From a virus: a stretch of 26,920 nucleotides of DNA. The notes beneath the pieces are model-generated. The model did not search any database. It was not told the origin of the DNA and saw only the letters and a program-made list of their open reading frames with translations. The DNA lies in IMG/VR virus record IMGVR_UViG_3300032271_000426, positions 1 to 26,920 of that record. The stretch is one strand, 5' to 3'. Shown in pieces: positions 8,101 to 15,041 of this stretch (the first letter of the stretch is position 1; each line of letters opens with the position of its first letter). Position numbers and translations under genes: made by a program.

Positions 8101-8866
8101 TCTGGAGGATGTAATCGAACGGCGTGTAGTAAATCCCGATGAGATCGCCGGCTCGCTCTGGGCAGAATCCCAAGTAGGTTAGCGTCGGAAGTCCGTCCTT
8201 CAGCGGCGTAAATGTCAGCGTGTACTCATGCCGAATGATACCGTCCGCAGTCGCCGCGCAGTCCGTGCCGGTGGTCGGAGGCGTCGGAACAAACCCGCCA
8301 AACGCGTTGCCATGTGGTGAGGTTATGGACTGGCGGAGGTAGTAGTGCTCGCGCGCCGCGGTGAAGCTCGGAGACGCCAACGCCCCGGAGGTTGGATCGA
8401 AAGCCCCACGCTGGTACTTGCCGAGCGTCCACTTCTCCCAGGCTGTCTGCGGCGTGTAGGTCGCGCCGAGGGTCAAAGGCACGCCACCGGATCCCGGATC
8501 AGTCACCCGCTGATCCTCGCCGTAGATCCCCGCGGCGGCCGCGCCGAACACGAACGACGGCCACACCGACGCCACGTTGCACCCTTCGCCGTCGCCCGGG
8601 CCCGCGTCCGGCCACTGGGCATCGCTTGGCTTCAGGTGCTGATAGACGTGATGGAACTCCGCCTGCGGAGGCCACAGGAGCCCGCTGTCGTCCGGGTTTC
8701 GGATCTGACGAAACTGGTTCAGCCAAAAGTACGCGAGCCGATACGGTCCATCTCCAAGCCCAGAGATGAGCCGATCATTGACCGCGTTCGCCAGGGCAAT
8801 CAGGTCCGAAGACTTGACCCGATCCCCCACCGCGACAGTCCGCGCCTGCCGGAAGGTGATGGCCAC
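5123..8866 (-). CDS. Cysteine-rich 1,247-aa tail-tip/host-specificity protein (putative)
   Basis: The largest gene. GTG start at 8866, 6 nt after the upstream stop. Position downstream of the tape measure and small tail genes is where lambda-type phages encode the central tail fibre or tip, so that role is inferred, not read from a recognised domain. The N-terminal 60 residues are helical (RVKSSDLIALANAVNDRLIS), like the attachment region of tail proteins. A beta-rich insert near residues 370-470 (GTVAAAFAVLGQKLAGPVTV, TVVGTATLTPDPTTNAGSAT) resembles an Ig-like domain. I count 20 cysteines spread along the chain, including INCGGDPACEARRKSFYRSC, high for a tail protein. No peptidase motif was seen. 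Confidence 0.75.
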   Translation of the reverse strand: MAITFRQARTVAVGDRVKSSDLIALANAVNDRLISGLGDGPYRLAYFWLNQFRQIRNPDDSGLLWPPQAEFHHVYQHLKPSDAQWPDAGPGDGEGCNVASVWPSFVFGAAAAGIYGEDQRVTDPGSGGVPLTLGATYTPQTAWEKWTLGKYQRGAFDPTSGALASPSFTAAREHYYLRQSITSPHGNAFGGFVPTPPTTGTDCAATADGIIRHEYTLTFTPLKDGLPTLTYLGFCPERAGDLIGIYYTPFDYILQNHAGAYSILSKSDYIEGPYTGGNTLQKTSGDGIQRAVNSWAAQFRGDINQQQDEETGKAPWMGNAFDAQAFLTAQYLLAPARGIEEKDGLGHSFVQPIYPQATLSGALTIAAGTRMTFAAEGSAHVVTSGTVAAAFAVLGQKLAGPVTVSLLSGTTVVGTATLTPDPTTNAGSATVRLASPPVAGESLSLRVDSGASFTEVSSTAGLVAEIAELYPYKPGGMDLYLVLRLAGALSSESNGTDGSGLCESQSRGLSDDYFGNCMVQNRRGELALPGSLGPINTNAVFDAARRLSKHLRILPRFHLVDYAVTGGKSVLWFRRYASGLSHETPADAFDGIGPSMSEVVSGYLQIGREYLVTGTTGSVVYGRLIYGPSQKFTTTTAGGATYEQSGDCKVYESNGIVTTAPQKGWSNEWLFGCSFTGYNPSDTSIWKPSAYSDYFATTTVERCNFYTPNVPTVASDITRHANINASGGGQYNSGSGPTWIAPELPTGYRYAETSLGLNRINCGGDPACEARRKSFYRSCRVFEPDVEVESVEEADQYGERRIKVTLKGRLHSTYGFALGAASSISAGPAGWNVADLQAEPFRSNENAIREYLVNQVLGNQCVNNGIQPGNAEIHSTVETLLDAPYGTCYPSFRFTQLVPKPYEDGNDTQQSTDTPFRVDQFSQMELYLRVMCEGYVDGVTSLQYGCDSGVNAVFDYTFPNLCYAAFKGRWFSMLAGTATKAIKAADVRDDNPEGFGPLPTVYAAAEAFNQYVSAINLLTQVRVMLPFKFQQSEGTSSVWLPAQFRNTDDSANISLGFGAVGFWHGSPLDAPSPSSYGAWTDASSAACSVSAAVDFPASGGTGDNIRTTRVTQKWQYEVTDPDAVEAIPLTWRDQLYTRSAALLTTTQQIENMTAKYQGGSGDGCGAVTNAYPSSMGYMVFTVAYNTTPGCTYGVSGSNPPPAVGQQTFNFYGGTTYPTSCNGGAGNVLSVTPVLPDALILDVPVVSQ

Positions 8867-8872
8867 AATGGT

Positions 8873-9250
8873 TCAGGCTTCGCAGGCAACAAAGAAGACG
8901 TCATGCGCCACGCCAGCCGAAAACTTCACCTGAATCTGAGTTGCGCTGTTTCGGTAAATCGGACCAAACGGAAGCCCCGCCTTGCAAATCCCAGCCGTGG
9001 TTGTACCTGCGTCCGTGCTGACCGAGCATACATCAGTCGCGGATGCGGAAAGTGATCGAATCCAAAACCACCCAATGGTTGTGATAGCCCCCTTGTCAAG
9101 ATTCGCGAACGCATTTGTGAGCGTGTAGGTCCCGGAGATAACATCGGAACCAGTCATCGTATCAGTAAACGACGTTCCGGTTGTTTGGGAAGTCACGTAG
9201 GCGCCAGACTTCGATCCGATCAGCGTGCTTGTGAATGTTACATCAGCCAT
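8873..9250 (-). CDS. Small beta-rich tail-module protein (125 aa)
   Basis: ATG at 9250 (MADVTFTSTLIGSKSGAYV), without a Shine-Dalgarno sequence. It is rich in Thr, Ser and Gly with alternating hydrophobic residues, so probably an all-beta domain, ending in QVKFSAGVAHDVFFVACEA. It lies between the 68-aa gene and the large tail-tip gene, suggesting a tail-tip or appendage part. No family is recognised. Its composition resembles the decoration-like protein at 19935-20315, but no clear sequence match was found. Confidence 0.7.
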   Translation of the reverse strand: MADVTFTSTLIGSKSGAYVTSQTTGTSFTDTMTGSDVISGTYTLTNAFANLDKGAITTIGWFWIRSLSASATDVCSVSTDAGTTTAGICKAGLPFGPIYRNSATQIQVKFSAGVAHDVFFVACEA

Positions 9251-9275
9251 AGATTTTGTGGGTCAGTTGTTGAAA

Positions 9276-9482
9276 TCAGCCCCAGCGCGGGGCGGTGGTG
9301 TCGGAGGTGGTGGTGGTGCCGGCCTTGGCGTGAATAATCGAGCCGTGCGTGGTCTGCTCAATAGAGACGGTTGGATTCTCAATCATCCGAGTCTTTCGCA
9401 GGTATCGGATCACCTTGTTCAACGCGGCCTTCTCGCGAGTCGCGAAACCGTTTTCTGAAACCTCATTTGGTAGGTCGATCAT
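9276..9482 (-). CDS. Small conserved-looking tail-module protein (68 aa)
   Basis: ATG at 9482 is chosen because it overlaps the upstream stop (ATGA, 9479-9482); a longer frame up to 9590 would overlap that gene by over 100 nt. The sequence starts MIDLPNEVSENGFATREKAA, continues as a helix (ALNKVIRYLRKTRMI) and ends in a Thr-rich, probably flexible tail. Position between tail-tip genes suggests a structural or assembly role. No named family. Confidence 0.65.
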   Translation of the reverse strand: MIDLPNEVSENGFATREKAALNKVIRYLRKTRMIENPTVSIEQTTHGSIIHAKAGTTTTSDTTAPRWG

Positions 9483-10306
9483 ACGACGAGATATAGATCC
9501 TTGTCCCATGCTGAGAACGCCCAGGTAAGCGACTCCTCCCAGCGAGCGGTTGCCCGGTTGTAGCTCAACCTGACTCCGCGAAGTTTCCACGACCAGACGC
9601 CCGCAATGGTTCCGTCGGTGTTGACCGGTGTTTCGGTGTCTGGCGGATCAATTGGGAGCGTGTTTTGAATTGCGACAGGGACAGCAAAAGTGGAAACGAG
9701 CGATTCCGTTTTGTAAACCGTCTCGCGTTGAACAACCTGCGTTCGGCTTGTGTAGGCGTCCGTGTAAGTGCGGATCTTTGAAAGCACAGGGCGCTTTGTC
9801 TCGTAGTATTCGACGTTGTTTACGAGCTTGCTGTAAACTCGATAGACTGCCGGGTATCCAGCGCGATCAATTAGCGGATAGTCCTCGCCATTTTGAACCG
9901 CATCGGTGATCTGCTTCTTGAGCTTTGACGGAGTTAGACCTGATCCAAAAAGAGACACGTAGGAGTTAAGCTCTCGAATCACTTCAGGGATTGCCCAGAT
10001 CGAAATCTGGACAAGTTCCTCATCGAGGTCCCATCGCTCAATCGGAACCTCAGCAGCCGGGTTTGAAGCGGTGCTCGGGTCCTTGGCGAATGTGGCAACC
10101 ATCCGGCACTTTCCTCCGGTTGATGTGGTTTCAGTCTTGGCTCCGTACGCCAGCACCGTTGCCGCCATTAATTGCACCCCCCATTCCGAGCCCTCGTAGG
10201 TAAGCACCCACGACGAACCGTTGACAGGGTCAGTCAACAGACGCTGCTCAACAAGATCGCACTGAGCCGCCAGAGTAGCGGGTGAAAACAGGTGAGTATT
10301 GCTCAT
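9479..10306 (-). CDS. Tail protein downstream of the tape measure (275 aa)
   Basis: ATG at 10306 overlaps the tape-measure stop (ATGA, 10303-10306). It is a mixed alpha/beta protein with a long central region (SSWVLTYEGSEWGVQLMAAT, RPVLSKIRTYTDAYTSRTQV) and a C-terminal segment rich in aromatic residues (TIAGVWSWKLRGVRLSYNRA). The position matches that of distal tail or tail-tip baseplate proteins in lambda-like genomes. No domain is recognised, so the role is inferred from order only. Confidence 0.75.
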   Translation of the reverse strand: MSNTHLFSPATLAAQCDLVEQRLLTDPVNGSSWVLTYEGSEWGVQLMAATVLAYGAKTETTSTGGKCRMVATFAKDPSTASNPAAEVPIERWDLDEELVQISIWAIPEVIRELNSYVSLFGSGLTPSKLKKQITDAVQNGEDYPLIDRAGYPAVYRVYSKLVNNVEYYETKRPVLSKIRTYTDAYTSRTQVVQRETVYKTESLVSTFAVPVAIQNTLPIDPPDTETPVNTDGTIAGVWSWKLRGVRLSYNRATARWEESLTWAFSAWDKDLYLVV

Positions 10307-11466
10307 GGCGCGTCGAGATTAAACTTGTCATCCAATTTTTTAATCTCTTCTTTGATCTCCTGAAGTACGTATGTCGTTTTCTTAGACTCGCTCAACAGGG
10401 ATTGATTGGCCTGGTCACCAAAAAAGTACCCTCCGACGTTAGCAAGACTTCCAGATCCTCCTTTTGATGAGATTCCATGAATCGCGGTTGACTTCTCAAC
10501 CTCCTTAAACGAGTTCCGCCCCATTTCCTGTCCAGACCTCATATTATCAAGAGCCTTCTGTCGGTCGGACTTATTTTTAGCGCTTTGCTTTATAGCATCA
10601 TCCCATGCGGAACCACCTTCCAACGATGTTGGGCCTCTTACTGCCCCTTCGTAAGCTCCGGATAGTGCTCCAACGATTTGACCAAAAGAACTCATCAGCA
10701 TGCTGTTGATGTTCCATGGCCCTGAATTGTTTCGTTCTCCATACGACGCGTTCTTCGCCATTTGGTTAAGAGCGCCAATCTTCATTTCGTTCCAGACTTC
10801 ATTTGCCCCAGAGAATGATCGCCCCCATTTACTTGATACCTCCTTCAATCGCCTTTCAGCATCTTCTGCTTCATGAATGTTGTCCTCACTAAACAGTTTG
10901 ATTGGACCCAAAGTGGCCAACTTTTGGGCTATGTTTTTGATGACGGTAGCGTGTTTTCCAAGAAGCTCAAACTGAGCGTTCTGAACATCAAGCGAGCTAC
11001 CGTTTTTAGAAGCTGAAGATCCGATCTCTTTTAGGATATCAACCGCGCTTTTTGTGGACACGATTTCCTTATCACTGACTCCAAGTTTATTAAACATGTC
11101 CGCAAGGTGTCCTCCAGTTTCCCCTCCTTGAGCAGCCTTCGCTCTAGCCTTTTGGATACGCTCAAGGATTGGCGCAATGTCACCAAACTCCAGCCCGAGG
11201 CGACCAGACGCCTTCTGAAGTTTTTGTACTTCGTCGGTAGTTATTCCGTATTGCCTCGATAGTTTACCGATCTCAACTTGAGCTGATTGGATTTTCTCGA
11301 TCATCCGCTCAACGGTGTAGATCGAGAACGCGGCAGCCAATGCGCCGCCGATCTTGGCGTGCATCTTTTCAGCAAACTCAGATGCGGCGCTTCCAGCTTT
11401 TTTCAGCCCAGACTCGAACCCGTCGGTATTGAGCGACAGACGGCCAATGAGAGAAAGAAGACTCAT
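10303..11466 (-). CDS. Tail tape measure protein (387 aa)
   Basis: The N-terminus (MSLLSLIGRLSLNTDGFESG) is typical of tape measure proteins, followed by long helices and a hydrophobic patch near residues 40-55 (GGALAAAFSIYTVERMIEK). The C-terminus has the frequent pattern of a glycine-rich turn before a terminal helix (LANVGGYFFGDQ, VLQEIKEEIKKL). It should run along the tail tube and set its length. At about 1.5 angstrom per residue the tail would be at most about 60 nm, short for a siphovirus. No lytic domain was seen. The gene looks AT-richer than its neighbours. Its ATG shares one base with the previous stop (TGATG). Confidence 0.88.
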   Translation of the reverse strand: MSLLSLIGRLSLNTDGFESGLKKAGSAASEFAEKMHAKIGGALAAAFSIYTVERMIEKIQSAQVEIGKLSRQYGITTDEVQKLQKASGRLGLEFGDIAPILERIQKARAKAAQGGETGGHLADMFNKLGVSDKEIVSTKSAVDILKEIGSSASKNGSSLDVQNAQFELLGKHATVIKNIAQKLATLGPIKLFSEDNIHEAEDAERRLKEVSSKWGRSFSGANEVWNEMKIGALNQMAKNASYGERNNSGPWNINSMLMSSFGQIVGALSGAYEGAVRGPTSLEGGSAWDDAIKQSAKNKSDRQKALDNMRSGQEMGRNSFKEVEKSTAIHGISSKGGSGSLANVGGYFFGDQANQSLLSESKKTTYVLQEIKEEIKKLDDKFNLDAP

Positions 11467-12080
11467 CAGTTCCGCGCCTCCTGACGCAAGTGTTCGGTGT
11501 ACTGTTCCAAAGTCATTCCCTTTGCCTTTCGGTCAGCACTCCAAAAGTCTATTGCGTCCATGTAATCGACCGACTCCTCCGTGACCACGTTGCACTGACC
11601 GCGGGCCTCTCCGAGAGCGCAGATGAGTTGCCGAGCCTCGCGCACGGTCATCCTCTTGGCAGCGTCCACGTCAACTCCAACCTCCCCAACGAGCGTGGCA
11701 AAGATGTTCATGTGCCATGGTGTACCCATCTTTTTTCCGTCACCTTTACCGTCGGTTTCCGGGCCTGCCACTTGCTCTTGGAACCAGTCGGTAAACTTCT
11801 CAGCCTCCGACTCGTAATTGCAGTTCCTGCAGTACCAAGCCCACACCCGGAAGAATCGTTCCGCCCACCATGCTGCCATGCCGCGCCGAGCCGACTCGGG
11901 CGACTGTGAGCAAACAAACACGGCCAACGCCAAGGCGCCAATCGGGTCATCAGTGCTCTTTCCGGTGACAAACACGGAGTCCGCCTCCACCAGCAAAAAG
12001 ACGTGCCCGAGCGTCAACGGTTTGAGGTCAAACCGAAGCACCCGAGCCGAGCGCGTCACACGTTGCCAGCAAGCGAGCAT
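11466..12080 (-). CDS. Tail assembly chaperone-position protein (204 aa)
   Basis: It lies between the tail tube and tape measure genes, the slot of lambda gpG/gpGT, and shares one base with the previous stop (TGATG at 12080). The start RVLRFDLKPLTLGHVFLLVE fits the small beta/alpha domain seen at the N-terminus of several such proteins. The middle is rich in Trp and aromatic residues (AWWAERFFRVWAWYCRN), and a helical C-terminus follows (TLEQYTEHLRQEARN). I did not find a clear slippery frameshift site for a longer product. Assigned by context. Confidence 0.65.
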   Translation of the reverse strand: MLACWQRVTRSARVLRFDLKPLTLGHVFLLVEADSVFVTGKSTDDPIGALALAVFVCSQSPESARRGMAAWWAERFFRVWAWYCRNCNYESEAEKFTDWFQEQVAGPETDGKGDGKKMGTPWHMNIFATLVGEVGVDVDAAKRMTVREARQLICALGEARGQCNVVTEESVDYMDAIDFWSADRKAKGMTLEQYTEHLRQEARN

Positions 12081-12613
12081 CAGGCGGTGATGATTGTGTT
12101 CGCCAGTCCGGTGATGTCAGGGAACCGCTGAAGAGTGACGGTAAAGATCGTCTTTCCAGTGCTGGTCTGCTTAGAGCTTCCACCGTCGGTGTAAATCCAA
12201 CGGTTTGCCAGGATCCCGGCTCCACTTGTGTTGAACGCATCAGAAAACGGCCCAATGATGAACGCTGGCATTCCGGTGATCGTAAACGTAGTACCAGCCG
12301 CGTAGATGTGTCCGGAAGAAATCGCCTTTCCCAACGTGGTAGCCGAGTCGGTAGTGAAAACAGACTCAGCAATAAGCGTGAAGGTGCATTCGAGGTATTC
12401 CGCGGAAACAGTGATGCAGGTAATCCCTCCGGTCTTTGCGTGCGTCATTTCCTTTGATGCAACGTGCTTAATATCTGCGTCGGTAATATTCGGCATCACA
12501 TAGCCAACAGTTGCAATAGCGGCAGAGGTTGCGTCGTAGGCTGCAAACGTCGCCGGAATTCCGAAAACGTGCGCTGGCCCGATATGGGTAACGATTGAAC
12601 TGGGACTGGGCAT
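12080..12613 (-). CDS. Putative major tail (tube) protein (177 aa)
   Basis: ATG at 12613. A Thr-, Ala- and Ile-rich beta protein (VGYVMPNITDADIKHVASK, CITVSAEYLECTFTLIAES) ending in beta strands (GKTIFTVTLQRFPDITGLAN). Its size and its place just after a tail-terminator-like gene and before the chaperone and tape measure match a tail tube subunit. No unambiguous family motif was seen; the call is mainly positional. Confidence 0.7.
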   Translation of the reverse strand: MPSPSSIVTHIGPAHVFGIPATFAAYDATSAAIATVGYVMPNITDADIKHVASKEMTHAKTGGITCITVSAEYLECTFTLIAESVFTTDSATTLGKAISSGHIYAAGTTFTITGMPAFIIGPFSDAFNTSGAGILANRWIYTDGGSSKQTSTGKTIFTVTLQRFPDITGLANTIITA

Positions 12614-12625
12614 AGAGTGGTTTGG

Positions 12626-13093
12626 TTAAACTGATGCGATTGGGACGGCTGAAAACTCACCCGTGACAGTCAGGCGAGACATGAAAGATCGGTTGTCGAA
12701 TGAGTGGTCTTGGGATTCCACCATCAGTAGGTAGCAGTAAATCCCATCGAGCAAGGAAAGCGCATTCGCAGCGGCGTTGCGGTCCATGAACACCTCGGCC
12801 AGCGCGGCAAAGTGCGTGTCGTGGTCGTCCGGGATCGTGTCGTCCGCGTTGCTCACGAGGTCGATTTCAACAGTGCCACGCCACCCGCCCGAGAACGGAG
12901 CCGTCAACTCTGCCCGAGCGCAGGACACGACGATCTTTGGAAGCGGTGTCGATTCGCTTTCCGCGTCGTTGTCGTTCCCCTGCGTTCCACGCGAGAAGAT
13001 CGGCACAATGGACGCGCCTGTGATCCAGTCGAAATCCTGCGCGGCGATTAGCCGGCAGATGTTCTTCGATATGAATTGACCGGTGAGTGCCAT
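12626..13093 (-). CDS. Putative tail terminator / gpU-like protein (155 aa)
   Basis: ATG at 13093, one base after the previous stop (TAACATG). Length and order (neck, completion, terminator, tube) fit lambda gpU (131 aa), which caps the tail tube. The sequence has an N-terminal helix (FISKNICRLIAAQDFDW), a beta strand pair around PLPKIVVSCARAELTAPFSG and WRGTVEIDLVSNADD, a helix (HFAALAEVFMDRNAAANAL), and a final strand (SRLTVTGEFSAVPIAS). This alternating arrangement suits the family, but homology was not confirmed. Confidence 0.7.
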   Translation of the reverse strand: MALTGQFISKNICRLIAAQDFDWITGASIVPIFSRGTQGNDNDAESESTPLPKIVVSCARAELTAPFSGGWRGTVEIDLVSNADDTIPDDHDTHFAALAEVFMDRNAAANALSLLDGIYCYLLMVESQDHSFDNRSFMSRLTVTGEFSAVPIASV

Positions 13094-13094
13094 G

Positions 13095-13763
13095 TTATTT
13101 TGCGTTCACCGTGTCAGCCTTGGCCTGCATTTTGAGAGCGATGTAGGACATCATCGACGCAGCCTCAGCATCAAAAGCCATCTGTAAAGCCGTCTCGCAT
13201 CGCGGGTCGATAACGAGCTGACCATTTTTCCGCTCAGTCAGGTTGTAGGAAAACTCGCAGGTCGGGTTCCATCCGTTGACAGCGGGACGAGCTGTTCCAT
13301 TTCCTTTGTGAGGCTTCCATTGCACGTTTCCAACGCCCTCGCTAACTGCGGCAGCGAGCTTGCGAATTGAGTCAACCCAACCTGATGCCAGGGTCCCTAT
13401 TGCGGTCAACCGGTTAGCGGCGTACTTGAGAGCGCCAGCCTTGTATTCCTTGTAAGTGTTCAACGGGTTTCCCGCCCGCTTCGCACGAACGTACATCAAT
13501 CCGGCAATGATTCGCCGGTCGTTCAGGTCGTACTTGTTGCGAATCTTTCCGGTTTTCCTGTTGGTCACCTGGGCTGAAACAAATAACCCCATCTCGCTCA
13601 TGATCGCGGCACGGTCCGCCTTTGGGGTCAGGTGGTAGGCGTGGCCAGCGATTAGTTTTGCCTTCTTGTTCAGGATCTCAGGCAGCGCCCGCGTGCTCCA
13701 TTTGACGTATTCCTGGAGCGCGCTTTGGAACTGCGACGTGTCAATGGTGAGCGTGGCCTTCAT
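13095..13763 (-). CDS. Putative tail-completion / neck protein (gpZ or HK97 gp10-like, 222 aa)
   Basis: The ATG overlaps the upstream stop (ATGA, 13760-13763). The start MKATLTIDTSQFQSALQEYV followed by a helix reaching KKAKLIAGHAYHLTP is characteristic of minor tail or neck proteins of the gp10/gpZ type, which join head to tail. The middle is basic (NRKTGKIRNKYDLNDRR), and a C-terminal Ala-rich helix follows (ALQMAFDAEAASMMSYIAL). Size is close to lambda gpZ (192 aa). Context between neck and tail terminator agrees. Confidence 0.75.
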   Translation of the reverse strand: MKATLTIDTSQFQSALQEYVKWSTRALPEILNKKAKLIAGHAYHLTPKADRAAIMSEMGLFVSAQVTNRKTGKIRNKYDLNDRRIIAGLMYVRAKRAGNPLNTYKEYKAGALKYAANRLTAIGTLASGWVDSIRKLAAAVSEGVGNVQWKPHKGNGTARPAVNGWNPTCEFSYNLTERKNGQLVIDPRCETALQMAFDAEAASMMSYIALKMQAKADTVNAK

Positions 13764-14236
13764 CGGTTCACGTCCCCCAGTTCGATGACAACGTGTGTTC
13801 CGAAAAGCGACAGCTTCGCGGTGTCGATTCTGTAATCGCGCCCGCGGAAGGTGATGCGCTTCCCTGCCACCGGACGACGGAGCCCATCCGAAGTGTCTAG
13901 GTAGCCAATCTTCGCCCCACCTTCGGTTTGAACAGCCCCGCCAGCCTCGTCGGTGATAGCTGCGGTGCCTTCGTTCTCACCTCCAAACGACGTGTCCGCC
14001 GTCACCGTGTCCGAGTCCATTGTGACGAGCGTTGAGTCCGCAGCCTGCCACGTTGCCCAGCGGACCATGAGCCTGCACCCGGGATTGCCGGTGAACCCGC
14101 CGCGGCCGATGGCGTAAGTGTCAACCTGCTCCTGCGGTATGCAGGCAACGTCCGCCCCGCGCCATGTGAACACGCGGTTGCCCGTGCGGTCCTCGAAGGT
14201 TCGCAGTCCGCGGTCGATGGCGGCGGAAACGCTCAT
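13760..14236 (-). CDS. Putative neck / head-closure protein (158 aa)
   Basis: ATG at 14236 overlaps the stop of a 19-aa ORF (ATGA, 14233-14236). The protein starts MSVSAAIDRGLRTFEDRTG and ends in beta strands typical of small head-closure proteins (GKRITFRGRDYRIDTAKLSL, then FGTHVVIELGD). The middle is Asp/Thr/Gly-rich. It opens the tail module, so it corresponds by position to lambda gpFII. Motif similarity is weak. Confidence 0.68.
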   Translation of the reverse strand: MSVSAAIDRGLRTFEDRTGNRVFTWRGADVACIPQEQVDTYAIGRGGFTGNPGCRLMVRWATWQAADSTLVTMDSDTVTADTSFGGENEGTAAITDEAGGAVQTEGGAKIGYLDTSDGLRRPVAGKRITFRGRDYRIDTAKLSLFGTHVVIELGDVNR

Positions 14237-14292
14237 CGGCGCATCACTGGCGGGCGCTCATCCCACCCGGATGATTGATTTTTGCAGCCCAT
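14233..14292 (-). CDS. 19-aa ORF bridging the lysis and tail modules
   Basis: ATG at 14292 follows the previous stop by one base (TAGTATG) and its TGA overlaps the next ATG (ATGA, 14233-14236), so it fills the gap exactly. The peptide is MGCKNQSSGWDERPPVMRR. It could be a real micro-protein or a coupling leader that delivers ribosomes to the neck gene. Without homologues it could also be chance. Confidence 0.4.
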   Translation of the reverse strand: MGCKNQSSGWDERPPVMRR

Positions 14293-14293
14293 A

Positions 14294-14716
14294 CTAGAGG
14301 AAGCGAACGCGGCCATAGCCAAGAACGCGATAAGCGTTGATTGGAACGATGGACGGCTCTTGAGGATCGAGAACATAAAGGTTTCCGTCGGTCGCCAGGA
14401 ACAGCCCGACGGCGTGCATATCCCCTCCGCGCGATACGTGTAGGCTGGCGCAGGCGTGAGAATGGGGCAGGTCCACCCAATAACCTGCCAAGGTCAACTC
14501 ATGGATCATCCAGTGAACAAAATGAATGCATCGGAACCCGTCGCCCTGAGAGTTTGGAGCATTGCGCCGGATGAAAGGTATGAACTCGTCCCGGACCCAA
14601 TCCAGATTCAGACGGACGTATTCCGCCGACTGGCACGTCTCCGAATCGATAGGCAGGCCCGACGCGGTGAGCGCGTGCAGCACCGTTGCGCGGTCGATGA
14701 CATCCCATCCGGTCAT
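14294..14716 (-). CDS. Papain-like cysteine peptidase candidate (140 aa), possible lysis enzyme
   Basis: ATG at 14716 overlaps the o-spanin stop (ATGA, 14713-14716). Two segments suggest a papain-like active site: a Cys at the start of a helix (GFRCIHFVHWMIHEL) and a His at the start of a strand (GDMHAVGLFLATDGNLYVLD) followed by PQ. This arrangement is seen in agglutinin-C-type and related phage domains, where Cys and His are catalytic. The length suits one domain. Location beside spanins and a holin candidate makes an endolysin or peptidoglycan-linked role attractive, but a virion role is equally possible. Confidence 0.5.
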   Translation of the reverse strand: MTGWDVIDRATVLHALTASGLPIDSETCQSAEYVRLNLDWVRDEFIPFIRRNAPNSQGDGFRCIHFVHWMIHELTLAGYWVDLPHSHACASLHVSRGGDMHAVGLFLATDGNLYVLDPQEPSIVPINAYRVLGYGRVRFL

Positions 14717-14940
14717 TTACGTTCCACTTCCAGTTCCAGAGCGTTGATTGTCTTGAGGCTGTCCCGAACCCACTCCGGGGACGATTGAGCCGCCTGCGGG
14801 AAGTCCGGTCGCGCCATCAGGCGTTGGCTGTTTTGCAGCCGAACGTGCGACTGACACCCACTTGTCAATACCAGCGTCAACAGCAGCGTCCTTGTCAGAT
14901 TTCCGTCGTTGAACTTCAGCTTCATTGTCTGCTTTCTCAT
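14713..14940 (-). CDS. Outer-membrane spanin lipoprotein (Rz1-like, 75 aa) nested in the i-spanin gene
   Basis: ATG at 14940 (alternative at 14925), with a weak GGAA about 7 nt upstream. The signal sequence ends in a lipobox, LVLTSGC, predicting lipidation at Cys29 and attachment to the outer membrane. The mature part is short and contains scattered prolines (RPDFPQAAQSSPEWV) and a final helix (SLKTINALELEVERK). The gene lies in another frame almost wholly inside 14717-15037 and ends 4 nt beyond it, the classic Rz/Rz1 arrangement. Its product would pair with the i-spanin to fuse the two membranes at lysis. Its stop overlaps the next start (ATGA). Confidence 0.78.
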   Translation of the reverse strand: MRKQTMKLKFNDGNLTRTLLLTLVLTSGCQSHVRLQNSQRLMARPDFPQAAQSSPEWVRDSLKTINALELEVERK

Positions 14941-15037
14941 GCTCGTTCCACGCCTCGGCCGCGGATCGCACAAGGCCGGCCAGGAGAGGAATGGCGCGGG
15001 CAATGGCGATCAACGCGGCGATGACGGAGTCGAACAC
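14717..15037 (-). CDS. Inner-membrane spanin candidate (Rz-like, 106 aa)
   Basis: GTG at 15037, 4 nt after the upstream stop (TAATACCGTG). An N-terminal hydrophobic segment (VIAALIAIARAIPLLAGLV) is followed by a charged helix likely to form a coiled coil (WNEHEKADNEAEVQRRKSDK) and a Gly/Pro/Gln-rich tail. This is the i-spanin plan: membrane anchor plus periplasmic coiled coil. The membrane segment contains one Arg, so it is not ideal. The nested lipoprotein gene makes the assignment much stronger. A frame extension upstream of the GTG runs through the previous gene and looks non-coding. Confidence 0.65.
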   Translation of the reverse strand: MFDSVIAALIAIARAIPLLAGLVRSAAEAWNEHEKADNEAEVQRRKSDKDAAVDAGIDKWVSVARSAAKQPTPDGATGLPAGGSIVPGVGSGQPQDNQRSGTGSGT

Positions 15038-15041
15038 GGTA

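Noticed and set aside
8345-9055. Plus-strand frame of 236 codons
   Set aside because: Arg-rich antisense shadow of the tail-tip and 125-aa genes; no other plus-strand gene exists in the window.
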